A DNA stretch of 64,000 nt from JAPXSY01 sp034003585 (GTDB lineage Bacteria > Verrucomicrobiota > Kiritimatiellia > RFP12 > UBA1067), in contig JAVEYH010000002.1 in assembly GCA_034003585.1 (NCBI GenBank), forward strand, positions 1 to 64,000. Direction: 5' to 3'. Under the pieces are notes generated by a model. The model had not been told where the DNA came from and did not search any database. It saw only the letters and a list, made by a program, of their open reading frames with translations. A program made the position numbers and the translations under genes. Numbering within the stretch: position 1 is the first letter of the stretch; each line of letters opens with the position of its first letter. This document shows, piece by piece, positions 8,301 to 16,882 of this stretch.

Positions 8301-9744
8301 CAACCGCGCGGCCCGCCGCGTCCAGAAGCGTGAGGTGTAGGTCATACCGGTTCTGCGGGGTGTCGGTGTCCCACAGCCGGGCGTCCGGCCAGGACGCGGT
8401 GAAACGCAGCGTGCCGTCGGGATCCGGAACGAGCCGTCCGGACTCGAAGACCCGCGGCTCCGCAAGCTTGCCGCGCAAAACCACCGCCGCGCGCAGGCGC
8501 CACGGCCCGGCGTCCAACCCTGCCGTCTCCGCGTGGAAGGCCACGCTTTTCCCTCGTACCAAGGTAACGACCTGCGCGTTTTCCAACCTGGGCCCGTCCG
8601 GCACGGCGTGCAGATAGAGGTCGCCGGTGACGCCCTTGAACCGGACATTGGCTTTGGAGGTGATGGCCCGCTCCGGCGCCATGAAGGAGGTATACTCGGC
8701 GGTCAGCGGACGGGCCGTGACCAGCATGGCCAGTTCCACGTCTTTGCCGGGCCGGAGATGCCCGGTCAGATCAACTTCCCCTCCCGGATACCACACTTCG
8801 CCGCACGGCCTGCCGTCCGCAAAAAGCCGCGCGTGCGTCTGCAGCAGCGTGAACTCCAGCGAAACCCGCCGGCCCGCCCACGCCGCGGGTACGGTGAACC
8901 GGCGTTTGTACCAAGCCCGCTCCAGCCCGCGCAGCTCCGCGTTTTCCTCCAGCCACGGGTCCAGCTCCACCTGCTGCGCCCCGTTTTCGGGTTCGCGCAA
9001 ATCGTCCGGCCAGATCCCCGGGATCTTGAACCATCCCCAGGAGTCGCCGACCGGAGGGACGGCCCCTGCCGTTTCGTTGGCCAGCACAGGGCGGAAGCCC
9101 CACAGGCCGTTGAGGCACACCCGCTCGCGGGTCGGCGTGGCCTGCCGCCAGGCGTCGCCGAGACCCCACGGATCCGGCTCCGCCTCCCGCGGCAGCGGCA
9201 CATCGCTCCGGCCCTTCGCGCGCACCCGTTCCACCGTCAGCGAAAGCCGCCGGAACTCGGCCGTTCCCGCAACCCCCAGATTGCAGGGCGAGAGCGACAG
9301 CGTCACCGCCCCTTCCGGCACCGGATAGATCCGCTCGCAGTCCGTCCATTCCGTGCTGCCGACCATGCCGAACACGTTGGGCCACGCGCCGATGCGCGCC
9401 CCCCGCTGATCGTGAAACGACATCGTGAGCCGTCCGGTCTGCCAGCTCTCCTTGCCGCAGGCGACCTCGCGGACCCGCATCCCCATGCTGAGTTTCAGCC
9501 GCCCGTACTCCGGTTTCAACGGGATCCGGAATGTTACCCCCGAGCCGTTCGCGGCACAGACCAGCTTCGGCCCGTCCGCATCGCGCTCGATCCGCGCGCC
9601 GCGGCCTTGGGGCCAACCGACCGGCCAGCCTGAGCCGTCGGTCCGCTGGAGATCGCCGTTCGGAATCAGCTCGGCCCCCACATGCGCGGATGCGGCCCGC
9701 GTGAGGAGGCACGCCGCCAGCGCAACCCGGAGAAGAAAACGCAT
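5377..9744 (-). CDS. Secreted glycoside hydrolase family 2-like protein, very large
   Basis: The 1455-residue protein has an N-terminal signal peptide (MRFLLRVALAACLLTRAASA). A sugar-binding jelly-roll region (about 240-390), an immunoglobulin-like domain, and a TIM-barrel section (about 490-760) follow in GH2 order. The GH2 nucleophile motif is recognisable as FFVEWG with Glu720. At the usual acid/base position, 99 residues earlier, the sequence reads MNHN with His621 where GH2 enzymes have Asn-Glu. A long C-terminal half (about 900-1455) has no clear family; parts look like a flavodoxin- or amidotransferase-like fold. It lies 42 bp behind the sulfite reductase gene. The ATG at 9744 is chosen over the longer frame because GAAAGG precedes it and it begins the signal peptide. 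The substrate is unknown. Confidence 0.75.
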   Translation of the reverse strand: MRFLLRVALAACLLTRAASAHVGAELIPNGDLQRTDGSGWPVGWPQGRGARIERDADGPKLVCAANGSGVTFRIPLKPEYGRLKLSMGMRVREVACGKESWQTGRLTMSFHDQRGARIGAWPNVFGMVGSTEWTDCERIYPVPEGAVTLSLSPCNLGVAGTAEFRRLSLTVERVRAKGRSDVPLPREAEPDPWGLGDAWRQATPTRERVCLNGLWGFRPVLANETAGAVPPVGDSWGWFKIPGIWPDDLREPENGAQQVELDPWLEENAELRGLERAWYKRRFTVPAAWAGRRVSLEFTLLQTHARLFADGRPCGEVWYPGGEVDLTGHLRPGKDVELAMLVTARPLTAEYTSFMAPERAITSKANVRFKGVTGDLYLHAVPDGPRLENAQVVTLVRGKSVAFHAETAGLDAGPWRLRAAVVLRGKLAEPRVFESGRLVPDPDGTLRFTASWPDARLWDTDTPQNRYDLHLTLLDAAGRAVDVLTPVTFGFREFRIAGRDFLLNGTPVHLRALHNTAANDPADKAAAPAVRELCRRMAGYGFNAIIGGNYDFAPGSVGYLDGLLDACDESGMLMAFSLPHIKDFERRLDRPETAADYRRLTRWLIRRARNHPAVVLYAMNHNCTGYYGDQNPLKIDGVYEIPAAGPNANAWWEGNRRQARIAEAIAKALDPTRPVYHHQSGNLGDLHTVNCYLNWAPIQERSEWVAHWSVRGAKPLFFVEWGLPHISSWSSYRGPQFIWRCEAFQSLWAAEYAAPFWGDTAYRDDDAVGRALDHEEALWASGKPFRWGELNAPLRTLPQHFHAVQALFANDNWRSHRAWGVSAMLPWDQGEFWKRVAPTRVTRNPDARKKLKRPGIVPDRLLPDGQYISDPGAPEAFAPTAVGQAMMRWNQPDCAFIGGPPEAFTDKRHLFAPGETVRKSLVLINDRRRAQTVRWTWRLWQKGDKRREREGRVVVPAGAQARVPVVFPFPETATEGLPFRLTAVFAFEDGVVQVDEQTLHTVKPALPPRLARPVGLYDPKGLTAALFDRLRVPYERCDGARLPQRDAILVIGREALDGKPLPWLADLPQGRRTLVFEQNAAALEGQLGFRIAERGERRLFTRFAHPVTQAFDEACFRDWGGEATLLAPHLSGLPDPETHDPHWTWCGFRNTRVWRCGNRGNVASVLIEKPAKGDWRVLLDGGFDLQYAALLEHVAASGRVIFCQADVTGRRGVEPMADRLVVNLLAYLDRARSERARRIVCAGGGEVADLLAAIGAGGVVSFPAADRVWEGTNTLLVAGPGAVAPAGLARQVAAGLNVLCLGMSGAALQDWCPIPVSTVPTNAVFERIEAVPPELAGLCNADWAWHGRMVFDAMVIPPGERPSCSPALRVFRHGAGRVVVWQVPPWMIDERAKPYLRTSKRRAHVLAARLMANLGGALSAPVGLRFSTRTDRAWLESYYLDIPEAGDDPYRYYRW

Positions 9745-9786
9745 GACACGCCTTTCGGATGTTTCACCCACCATCAGAGGATGGGA

Positions 9787-11424
9787 TCATACCATATTCC
9801 GCGAATCAGCCGCAAACCGGCGCAACCGCTCCAAAACCGCTTCCGGTAACTGCTCTTCCGGCATCTCTTCCGTAACCGGCTCGGAAAGGAAAACCCGTCC
9901 GTCAGCCGTGCGCGCGCCGGTCAGGATCCGGCCGAAGGCCCGGACCTCCCCGTCGATCTTGCGCAGGAGACATCCGATTCCGATCGCCGCCGCGGGATGC
10001 CCGGCGCAGGCGTTGAAACAACCGGAAATCCGGATTCCCCCCAAGGCCAGCCGGAGCATCGCCCGCTTTTCAGGCGTATCGGCGGGCAACAGTGCCGCGT
10101 CCAGCGCCGCCGCGATCCGGTCGCCGATCCGGGGGGCGTCCGCCATGCCGATCCGGCAGAGAGACGCGCCCACGCATGTGACCACATGCCCCCGCAATGA
10201 CCCGCAGGTCAGATCGATGCCGTTCCGCGCTTGACTCAGGCGTCCGTACAGGCAAGGAATCGCACGCTCCGATACGAACGGGAGCAGAATATCCTGCGAG
10301 GGCATGATCCGCACAAACGGGGAGCCCGCCCCTTCCGCCAAGTCCGCAACGTAGCGCAACTGCGCAGCCGTCAGATTTCCGTACGGCACAAACAAACGCA
10401 CCATGCGTACCGTGTCGCCGAACCGTGTGGGCGTCACGGCCAGACTGCGCCACACACCGAACGCCTGCCCCTCCGCATCCCCTCCCTCCGGCAGGGGCGC
10501 ATTCCGTCCGCCCCCCTCCTCCTGGCCGGGAGGCTTTCCCCGGACCGCGCCGCAGGCGTCAAACCCTTCCGCAACGGCAGCGAATCCCGGAGGCAGGCAC
10601 GTGTCCGCCTCCGCCACCGCAGGCACGCCTCCCCGGACGCTTGCGGCGGGGGTCTGGCGGAACAACTCCGCAAACGCGGCGTCACCCACCCGCTGTCGCA
10701 CAAAACGCAACCGCGCCTGATTCCGGTTCTGGCGGTCGCCGTGCGCGTGAAACACGGCCACCGCGCGGAGCGCCATGTCCACAGCCTGCCCGGCAGGAAG
10801 AAAATCGGCAAGGCACAAACCGGCCAGGCTCACCCGCCCCATCCCGCCCCCGGCAAACACGGTGAACCCGCGCTCGTTTCCGCGCATCCGCGCGACGAAC
10901 CCCACATCCTGCGCGGCGGCGCTCAGCGTCCCTCCGGGACCGGAAAAGAACCCGACCTTGAATTTGCGCGGCAAATCAAACGCGTCGTCACAGGCCATGA
11001 TCGCGTCATGGACCGCACGCGCGTACGGATAGACGTCAAACGCCGAATCCCGCGCCAGACCGCTTTCCGGATCCGCCACGAGATTCCGGAAGGTGTTGCC
11101 GCCTCCGCCCCGGAACGGATACCCCAATGCGTCGCAATCCGTCACGACCTGCGCCACGCGCGCGGCGGGCAGATCGTGGATCTGGAGATCCTGGCGCGTC
11201 GTGAGATGCGCGCGTCCGCCGACCGCCTCCAGGAGGTCGGCCAGCGCGCGCAACCGCGCGCAAGGCACTTCGCCGCCGCACACCCGCACGCGCGCCATGA
11301 AGGCACCGTCGCGCTGCTGGTAAATGCCGTACCGCGCCACGATCGGCTTGACCGTATCCGGCGTCAGCTCGCCGCGCGCAACCCTGCGGAACGTCTCATC
11401 CAACTCGTCGTATCGCTTTGTCAT
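9787..11424 (-). CDS. Ferredoxin-type sulfite reductase (siroheme, 4Fe-4S)
   Basis: The 545-residue protein is a nitrite/sulfite reductase with two ferredoxin-like halves. The siroheme-4Fe4S cysteines are present in the canonical spacing: Cys417 and Cys423 (TCVGASLCRIG), then Cys469 and Cys473 (GCFNACAG). Family members reduce sulfite to sulfide or nitrite to ammonia. The position 8 bp after cysN in a sulfate operon argues for sulfite. No CysJ-like flavoprotein is encoded nearby, so reduced ferredoxin is the likely donor. Cytoplasmic. A Pro/Gly/Glu-rich insertion near 290-320 is unusual. Confidence 0.88.
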   Translation of the reverse strand: MTKRYDELDETFRRVARGELTPDTVKPIVARYGIYQQRDGAFMARVRVCGGEVPCARLRALADLLEAVGGRAHLTTRQDLQIHDLPAARVAQVVTDCDALGYPFRGGGGNTFRNLVADPESGLARDSAFDVYPYARAVHDAIMACDDAFDLPRKFKVGFFSGPGGTLSAAAQDVGFVARMRGNERGFTVFAGGGMGRVSLAGLCLADFLPAGQAVDMALRAVAVFHAHGDRQNRNQARLRFVRQRVGDAAFAELFRQTPAASVRGGVPAVAEADTCLPPGFAAVAEGFDACGAVRGKPPGQEEGGGRNAPLPEGGDAEGQAFGVWRSLAVTPTRFGDTVRMVRLFVPYGNLTAAQLRYVADLAEGAGSPFVRIMPSQDILLPFVSERAIPCLYGRLSQARNGIDLTCGSLRGHVVTCVGASLCRIGMADAPRIGDRIAAALDAALLPADTPEKRAMLRLALGGIRISGCFNACAGHPAAAIGIGCLLRKIDGEVRAFGRILTGARTADGRVFLSEPVTEEMPEEQLPEAVLERLRRFAADSRNMV

Positions 11425-11432
11425 GCCACCCT

Positions 11433-13295
11433 CTAAATGCAGTACTCCGGAATGACGCGGTGATCGGCCAGCAACGCCAGCACCGCATCCACGTTTTGCG
11501 CAATCTCCGCCGCCTCATCCAACGCCGCCTCGGCCGGCACCGGCCGCCGCGCGTCGCGTTCCAGCGACACCACCAGCAGTTCATTGGGCGCGTTCAGCAC
11601 CTTCAGGCGCTCGACCGTAAAGGCGTCCGCCTCCGGCAGCGCCGTGATGAAGATCATTCCCGCATCCGTGAGAATGCGGGCCAGCTCGCCAAGCCGCTGG
11701 ATCTGCGCGTCATGCTCGGAGCGGATGTCGCGCACATCCGAAGCCAGACCGCGCGCCAAACTCGCATGACCCAGATAATACGAGTTCAGGTTTAGTTTGA
11801 ACAGCCGCAGTTCCAGCTCCTTGCCGAAACGCTGCACCGCCTGCGCGGAGGCACCGGTCACCAGCACGGTCTTGCCGACGTGCCGGTTGCGCAGCAGCCG
11901 GTCCTTGGCCGAGACCAGTCCGGTCTCCCAGTGGAATTCGCGGCGGTCCACGTGGTCGCGCAGCAGCGCGGCGGCATCGCCCACCATGCGCGGGGTGTCG
12001 GCATCGACGAACACGTCTTCGGCAACCATCGCCGCGCCGGCCGTGACGTTGCTGAGCGGGTCCACCAGGATCAGTCCGCCGGTCGCGCGGTTGGCGGCGT
12101 AGGCGTCAAGATAGAGCGGCTGCGTGGTTTCCACGACCACGCGCCCGATGCCGTTCAATTCGAGCGACCCGGCCTGACGCTGCTCCATGGTGTTGACATC
12201 CACGGCATACAGCACGGCATCGATACGCGCCTTGACGAACCGCCCGGCATGGCGCGCGAGATAGCGGTCGCCCGCCTTGAGCGGGGTCTCGCTCATCCAG
12301 ATCACCACGGCTTCAAACCGGTCTTTGACCTGCGGCCGGTTGTTCTCATGCACGATCATGTCGCCGCTGCTGATGTCAACCTCGTCAGCCAGTTCCAAGG
12401 TCACCGCCTGCGGCGCGAACGCCTCGGGCAGATCGCCGTCGGCGGTTATCACGCGCGCCACGGTCGACGTGACGTTCGAAGGCAGCACGCGGATGCGGTC
12501 GCCGGGCGCGACCGTGCCGGAGGCCACACTACCCGCGAAGCCGCGGAAGTTGAGGTGCGGCCGCAGCACCACCTGCACGGGAAAACGCAAGTCGCGCTGG
12601 TTCACATCACTCGACACATCGACCGTCTCCAGGATCTCCAGCAGCGAGGGGCCCTCGTACCACGGCGTCGCCTGCGGCGCGCGCGTCACGACGTTGGTGC
12701 CCTTCAGCGCCGAGATCGGCACATACCGGATATCCGGGATATCGAGCTTCCCCGCGAAATCCTGGAAGGTCTGGCGGATCTGGAGGAAGGTCTCCTCCTG
12801 ATACCCGCCGAGATCCATTTTGTTCACCGCGACCAGCAGATGGCGGATACCCAGCAGCGAGGCGATGAACGCGTGGCGCCGCGTTTGGGTCACGACCCCG
12901 TAGCGCGCGTCGATCAGGATCACCGCCAAATTAGCGGTCGATGCCCCGGTCGCCATGTTGCGCGTGTACTGCTCGTGTCCGGGCGTGTCCGCGATGATGA
13001 ACTTCCGCTGCGGCGTGGCGAAGTAGCGGTAGGCCACATCGATCGTGATCCCCTGCTCGCGCTCGGCCTTGAGCCCGTCCAACAGCAGCGCGTAGTCGAT
13101 TTCTCCGGCACCGGTGGTGCCGTTTTTGGCGCTCGCGTCCTGCAGCGAACTCAGCTGGTCCTCATAGATCAGCTTGCTGTCATACAGCAGCCGGCCGATC
13201 AGCGTGGACTTGCCGTCGTCCACCGATCCGCAGGTGATGAAACGCAGCAGGTTTTTGTGTTCGTGCTCGTTTAAAAACGTGTCGATCGTGTTCAT
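11433..13295 (-). CDS. cysN: Sulfate adenylyltransferase subunit 1 with degenerate APS-kinase-like tail
   Basis: This is the GTPase subunit that drives ATP sulfurylase (ATP + sulfate to APS + PPi) together with CysD. The 620-residue protein starts with an EF-Tu-like GTPase: P-loop GSVDDGKST (about 23-31), DTPGHEQY and NKMD. Beta-barrel domains continue to about 440. Residues about 455-620 resemble the APS kinase (CysC) domain of CysNC fusions. However, the P-loop reads VTGASAQAVQ (479-488) instead of a GxxGxGKS form, and the substrate motif after it is also changed, so kinase activity is unlikely. Its start codon overlaps the cysD stop by one base (TAATG). Confidence 0.93.
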   Translation of the reverse strand: MNTIDTFLNEHEHKNLLRFITCGSVDDGKSTLIGRLLYDSKLIYEDQLSSLQDASAKNGTTGAGEIDYALLLDGLKAEREQGITIDVAYRYFATPQRKFIIADTPGHEQYTRNMATGASTANLAVILIDARYGVVTQTRRHAFIASLLGIRHLLVAVNKMDLGGYQEETFLQIRQTFQDFAGKLDIPDIRYVPISALKGTNVVTRAPQATPWYEGPSLLEILETVDVSSDVNQRDLRFPVQVVLRPHLNFRGFAGSVASGTVAPGDRIRVLPSNVTSTVARVITADGDLPEAFAPQAVTLELADEVDISSGDMIVHENNRPQVKDRFEAVVIWMSETPLKAGDRYLARHAGRFVKARIDAVLYAVDVNTMEQRQAGSLELNGIGRVVVETTQPLYLDAYAANRATGGLILVDPLSNVTAGAAMVAEDVFVDADTPRMVGDAAALLRDHVDRREFHWETGLVSAKDRLLRNRHVGKTVLVTGASAQAVQRFGKELELRLFKLNLNSYYLGHASLARGLASDVRDIRSEHDAQIQRLGELARILTDAGMIFITALPEADAFTVERLKVLNAPNELLVVSLERDARRPVPAEAALDEAAEIAQNVDAVLALLADHRVIPEYCI

Positions 13296-14197
13296 TAGAA
13301 ATACCCCTCCCGCTTTTTCTGCTCCATCGACGAATCGCCGTCATGATCGATGACACGCGTCGAACGCTCGCTCACCCGCACCTGCATGGTCTCGGCCACG
13401 ATGTCCTCAATTGTCGCGGCGCGCGACTCGACGGCGCCGGTCAGCGGATAACAGCCGAGCGTGCGGAATCGGACCCAGCGTTCCTGCGGGCGCTCGCCCG
13501 GCTCCAGGCGCATCCGGTCATCGTCCACCATGATCCACTGTCCGTCACGCGCCACCACCGGCCGCGGCGCCGCGAAATAGAGCGGCACGATCGGGATGTT
13601 CTCGACGCGGATATACTGCCAGATGTCGGTCTCCGTCCAGTTCGAGAGCGGAAAGACGCGCACGCTCTCGCCAGGGTTGACCCGCGCGTTGTAGAGGTTC
13701 CACAACTCCGGCCGCTGGTTCTTGGGATCCCACTGCTGGTGCCGGTCACGGAAGGAGAAAACGCGCTCTTTGGCGCGTGACTTCTCCTCGTCGCGCCGCG
13801 CGCCGCCGAACGCGAGGTCGAACTTGCCGGTCTTGAGCGCCTGAAGCAACGCCTGCGTCTTCATGATATCGGTGTAGGCGCGGCTGCCGTAATCGAAGGG
13901 ATTGACCCCTTTCGCACGGCCCTCTTCGTTGGTGTGCACGATCAGATCAAGCCCCTGCTCCGCGCAGAAACGGTCACGGAAGGCGATCATCTCGCGGAAC
14001 TTCCAGGTCGAATCGATGTGCAGCACGCGGAACGGCAGACGTCCCGGGTAGAACGCTTTTTGCGCCAGCCGCACCAGCACCGACGAATCTTTGCCGATGG
14101 AGTAGAGCAGCACCGGATTCCGCGCCTGGCTCACCGCATCGCGGAAAATGTGAATGCTCTCTGCTTCGAGCTGTTTCAGTTGTGACAGCGTCTTCAT
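13295..14197 (-). CDS. cysD: Sulfate adenylyltransferase subunit 2
   Basis: This is the catalytic N-type ATP pyrophosphatase subunit that makes APS from ATP and sulfate. The 300-residue length is normal. It shows the PP-loop YSIGKDSSVLVRL (about 32-44), LHIDSTWKFREM, the GARRDEEKSRAKER motif and LSNWTETDIWQYI. It is translationally coupled to cysN (TAATG) and follows cysH by 44 bp. Confidence 0.97.
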   Translation of the reverse strand: MKTLSQLKQLEAESIHIFRDAVSQARNPVLLYSIGKDSSVLVRLAQKAFYPGRLPFRVLHIDSTWKFREMIAFRDRFCAEQGLDLIVHTNEEGRAKGVNPFDYGSRAYTDIMKTQALLQALKTGKFDLAFGGARRDEEKSRAKERVFSFRDRHQQWDPKNQRPELWNLYNARVNPGESVRVFPLSNWTETDIWQYIRVENIPIVPLYFAAPRPVVARDGQWIMVDDDRMRLEPGERPQERWVRFRTLGCYPLTGAVESRAATIEDIVAETMQVRVSERSTRVIDHDGDSSMEQKKREGYF

Positions 14198-14241
14198 GCC
14201 TTGCCTCCTCGCTTCAATTCCTACCGCCTAATTCCGAAATC

Positions 14242-14940
14242 CTACCTTCCCCGATGCAGTCCGCACTCTTTGTGTTCCGGCGCTTCCCACCACCACCGCC
14301 CCGCGCGGACGTCCTCCGTGCGCGTGACGGCCCGCGTGCAGCAGGCGCAGCCGATGCTCGGGTAACCCCGGTCGTGCAGCGGGTTGTACGGGATACCGCG
14401 CGCCGCGATCGTGCCCCACACCTGCTCCTCGCTCCACGCCGCCAGCGGGTTGATCTTGACCAGGCCGTTCGCCGCGTCGTCCTCGATCTCGCTCACTTCG
14501 GCGCGCGTGACCGACTGTCCGCGCCTCAGCCCGCAGATCCAGGCCGCGTACGGCGCCAGCGCGCGCCGCAGCGGCTCGACCTTGCGCACCTGGCAGCAGC
14601 GCTTGCGGGCCGCGACGCTGTCGCGAAAGAGATTGATCCCGGACTCGGCGACCATCGCTTCGACCGCCGCGCGATCCGGAAAGAACACCCGGATCCGCAC
14701 GCCATAGCGTCGCTCGGTCTCGGCCAGCAGATCATAGGTCTCGGGGAAAAGCCGTCCGGTGTCCAGCGTCACCAGCGGGATCGGCCAGCGGTTGCGGGCG
14801 ATCATCTCGGTGATGACCTGATCCTCAGCCGCCAGCGAGGTCGCGAACACGAGTCCCTCGCCGAAAACCTCCCACGCCCGCCGCAGCACCACCTCCGGCG
14901 CTTGGCCCGCCAACTCGCTTCTCAACGCATCTGCCGTCAT
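14242..14940 (-). CDS. cysH: Adenylylsulfate (APS) reductase, assimilatory, 4Fe-4S type
   Basis: Reduces activated sulfate to sulfite with thioredoxin or glutaredoxin. The 232-residue protein has the PAPS-reductase fold with TSLAAEDQV and LDTGRLFPETYDL. The Cys-Cys pair in RKRCCQVRK, the CxxC in SIGCACCTRAV and the catalytic cysteine in ECGLH are present. The two extra cysteine pairs bind a 4Fe-4S cluster and mark enzymes that use APS directly, unlike the enterobacterial PAPS reductase that lacks them. This agrees with the broken APS kinase domain in CysN. It lies between cysA and cysD. Confidence 0.95.
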   Translation of the reverse strand: MTADALRSELAGQAPEVVLRRAWEVFGEGLVFATSLAAEDQVITEMIARNRWPIPLVTLDTGRLFPETYDLLAETERRYGVRIRVFFPDRAAVEAMVAESGINLFRDSVAARKRCCQVRKVEPLRRALAPYAAWICGLRRGQSVTRAEVSEIEDDAANGLVKINPLAAWSEEQVWGTIAARGIPYNPLHDRGYPSIGCACCTRAVTRTEDVRAGRWWWEAPEHKECGLHRGR

Positions 14941-14975
14941 GTCACACCTTCTTTCTGTCTGCGGTACATTGCCGG

Positions 14976-16043
14976 CTAAATCACATACTCCAACCGCTCG
15001 CTGGCCTGCCCGTACAGGCGCGACTCCTTGGGCGCCAGATAGACCTGCTGCCCGGCATGCACCGGCGCGGTCCGGTAGGTCTCGTGCGGCACCTGCACCT
15101 GCACCAGGCGGCTCTGGCCGTCCAGCAGCTCGATCTTCACCAGCGGCCCGGCGGTCATCACGCGGTAGACGCGCGCGGGAATACTGATGCCCGGCCCGGG
15201 GTGCGGCAGCACGGCCAGATCGTGCGGCCGCACCAGCAGGCGGACGCTGCCGTCGTCGCCCGGTTCGCCGGTGAACACCGGCCGCTCGTTGTGCAACCGC
15301 CCGTGAAACACATTCACATCGCCGAGAAACTTCATGACGAATTCCGAGGACGGGTTCTGGAACACCTCGTCCGGCGTGCCCGTCTGTTCGATGCGCCCCT
15401 TGTTCATCACGACGATGCGGTCCGCCACCTCCAGCGCCTCTTCCTGATCGTGCGTCACGAAGATGCTCGTCACGTGGATCGTGTCGTGCAGGTGGCGCAG
15501 CCAGCGCCGCAGCTCGGCGCGCACCTGCGCGTCGAGCGCGCCGAAGGGCTCATCGAGCAGCAGCACGCGCGGCTGGATCGCCAGCGCGCGGGCCAGCGCG
15601 ATCCGCTGCCGCTGCCCGCCGGAGAGCTGCGACGGATAGCGCTGCGCGAGTTGTTCGAGCTGCACCAATTTGAGCAGCGTGTGGACCCGTTCACGGATTT
15701 CGCCGCGTGAGGGCCTTTCGGCGCGCGGTTTGACGCGCAGACCGAACGCGATGTTCTCGAAAACCGTCATATGCCGGAACAGCGCGTAGTGCTGGAAAAC
15801 GAACCCCACGCGGCGCCGGTTCACCGGGCTCTCCGTCACCGGCGCGCCGTCGAACAGGATGCGGCCGCGGCCGTCGGGATCGGCCGTCTCCAGCCCCGCG
15901 ACAATGCGCAGCAGCGTGGTCTTACCGGAACCCGACGGCCCCAGCAGGGCCGTCAGTTCACCGGACGGGATCTCGAGCGAGACATCGTCCAGCGCCGTGT
16001 ACGCCCCGAATGTTTTCTTCACCTGATGAATGGAAATGCTCAT
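14976..16043 (-). CDS. cysA: Sulfate/thiosulfate ABC transporter, ATP-binding protein
   Basis: The 355-residue ATPase energises sulfate import with CysT and CysW. Walker A is GPSGSGKTT (35-43), the signature is LSGGQRQRIALARAL and Walker B is VLLLDEPFGALD. A C-terminal regulatory TOBE-like region follows. The ATG at 16043 is used because it overlaps the cysW stop (ATGA) and starts the conserved MSISIHQVKKTFG segment; the longer frame upstream is only read-through of cysW sequence in another frame. Confidence 0.96.
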   Translation of the reverse strand: MSISIHQVKKTFGAYTALDDVSLEIPSGELTALLGPSGSGKTTLLRIVAGLETADPDGRGRILFDGAPVTESPVNRRRVGFVFQHYALFRHMTVFENIAFGLRVKPRAERPSRGEIRERVHTLLKLVQLEQLAQRYPSQLSGGQRQRIALARALAIQPRVLLLDEPFGALDAQVRAELRRWLRHLHDTIHVTSIFVTHDQEEALEVADRIVVMNKGRIEQTGTPDEVFQNPSSEFVMKFLGDVNVFHGRLHNERPVFTGEPGDDGSVRLLVRPHDLAVLPHPGPGISIPARVYRVMTAGPLVKIELLDGQSRLVQVQVPHETYRTAPVHAGQQVYLAPKESRLYGQASERLEYVI

Positions 16044-16882
16044 ACTTCCCCTCCGCGTGCCGACTGCCGCGCGGCTTGACGTTCCACCACGGCCTTCACG
16101 ATCAGCGTGACCATCGCCAGGCCGGCCAGTAGCGAGGCGCAGGCGAATGCCGCCGTGAAACGGTATTCGTTGTACAGCACCTCGACGTGCAGCGGCAGGG
16201 TATTGGTCTCGCCGCGGATGTGCCCCGAAACCACCGAGACCGCGCCGAACTCGCCCATCGCCCGCGCGTTGCAGAGGATGATGCCGTAAAGCAGGCCCCA
16301 TTTGATGTTGGGAAGCGTCACCTTAGCGAATGTCTGCCAGCCGTTCGCGCCGAGGCTCAGCGCCGCCTCTTCCTCTTCGGCCCCCTGTTCGGTCATCAGC
16401 GGGATCAGCTCGCGCGCCACAAAAGGAAAGGTCACGAAAAGCGTCGCCAGCAGCACGCCCGGCACCGCGAACACCACCTGCAGGTCGCGCGCGTCGAGCC
16501 AGCCTCCCAGCCAGCCGTGGCGGCCGAAGAGCAGGATGAAGATCAGTCCGGCCACGACCGGCGAGACCGCGAACGGCAGATCGACCAGCGAGAGCAGCAG
16601 GCTGCGCCCTGTGAAACAGAACTTGGCGATCGTCCAGGCGGCCGCCACCCCGAACAGGGTGTTCAGCGGCACAACCGCCGCGGTGACGCCCAGCGTCAGC
16701 GCCACCGCCGAGCGCGCGTCGGGATCGGTCACGCTCGCCGCCCAGACGCCGAGCCCCGCCGCGAACGCCTCTTTCAGCACCACCAGCAGCGGCAGCACGA
16801 TCACCGTGCCGACGATCGCGACCGCCGTCACGCTTAGCGCGAGGTTGCCCCAGGACAGGGCCTGTCGGTCCGGAGTATTCAC
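16040..16882 (-). CDS. cysW: Sulfate ABC transporter permease CysW
   Basis: The 280-residue inner-membrane permease has about six transmembrane segments. The cytoplasmic EAA loop, which docks on CysA, reads EEEAALSLGANGWQTF. GEFGAVSVVSGHI is typical of the sulfate permeases. Four-base ATGA overlaps with both cysT and cysA indicate tight translational coupling. Confidence 0.95.
   Translation of the reverse strand: MNTPDRQALSWGNLALSVTAVAIVGTVIVLPLLVVLKEAFAAGLGVWAASVTDPDARSAVALTLGVTAAVVPLNTLFGVAAAWTIAKFCFTGRSLLLSLVDLPFAVSPVVAGLIFILLFGRHGWLGGWLDARDLQVVFAVPGVLLATLFVTFPFVARELIPLMTEQGAEEEEAALSLGANGWQTFAKVTLPNIKWGLLYGIILCNARAMGEFGAVSVVSGHIRGETNTLPLHVEVLYNEYRFTAAFACASLLAGLAMVTLIVKAVVERQAARQSARGGEV

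Noticed and set aside
6166..8340. Plus-strand ORF of 724 codons opposite the GH2-like gene
   Set aside because: Arg/Pro/His-rich shadow frame. The minus-strand gene has the signal peptide and domains.
11880..13274. Plus-strand ORF of 464 codons opposite cysN
   Set aside because: Shadow of the cysN reading frame, with no domain.
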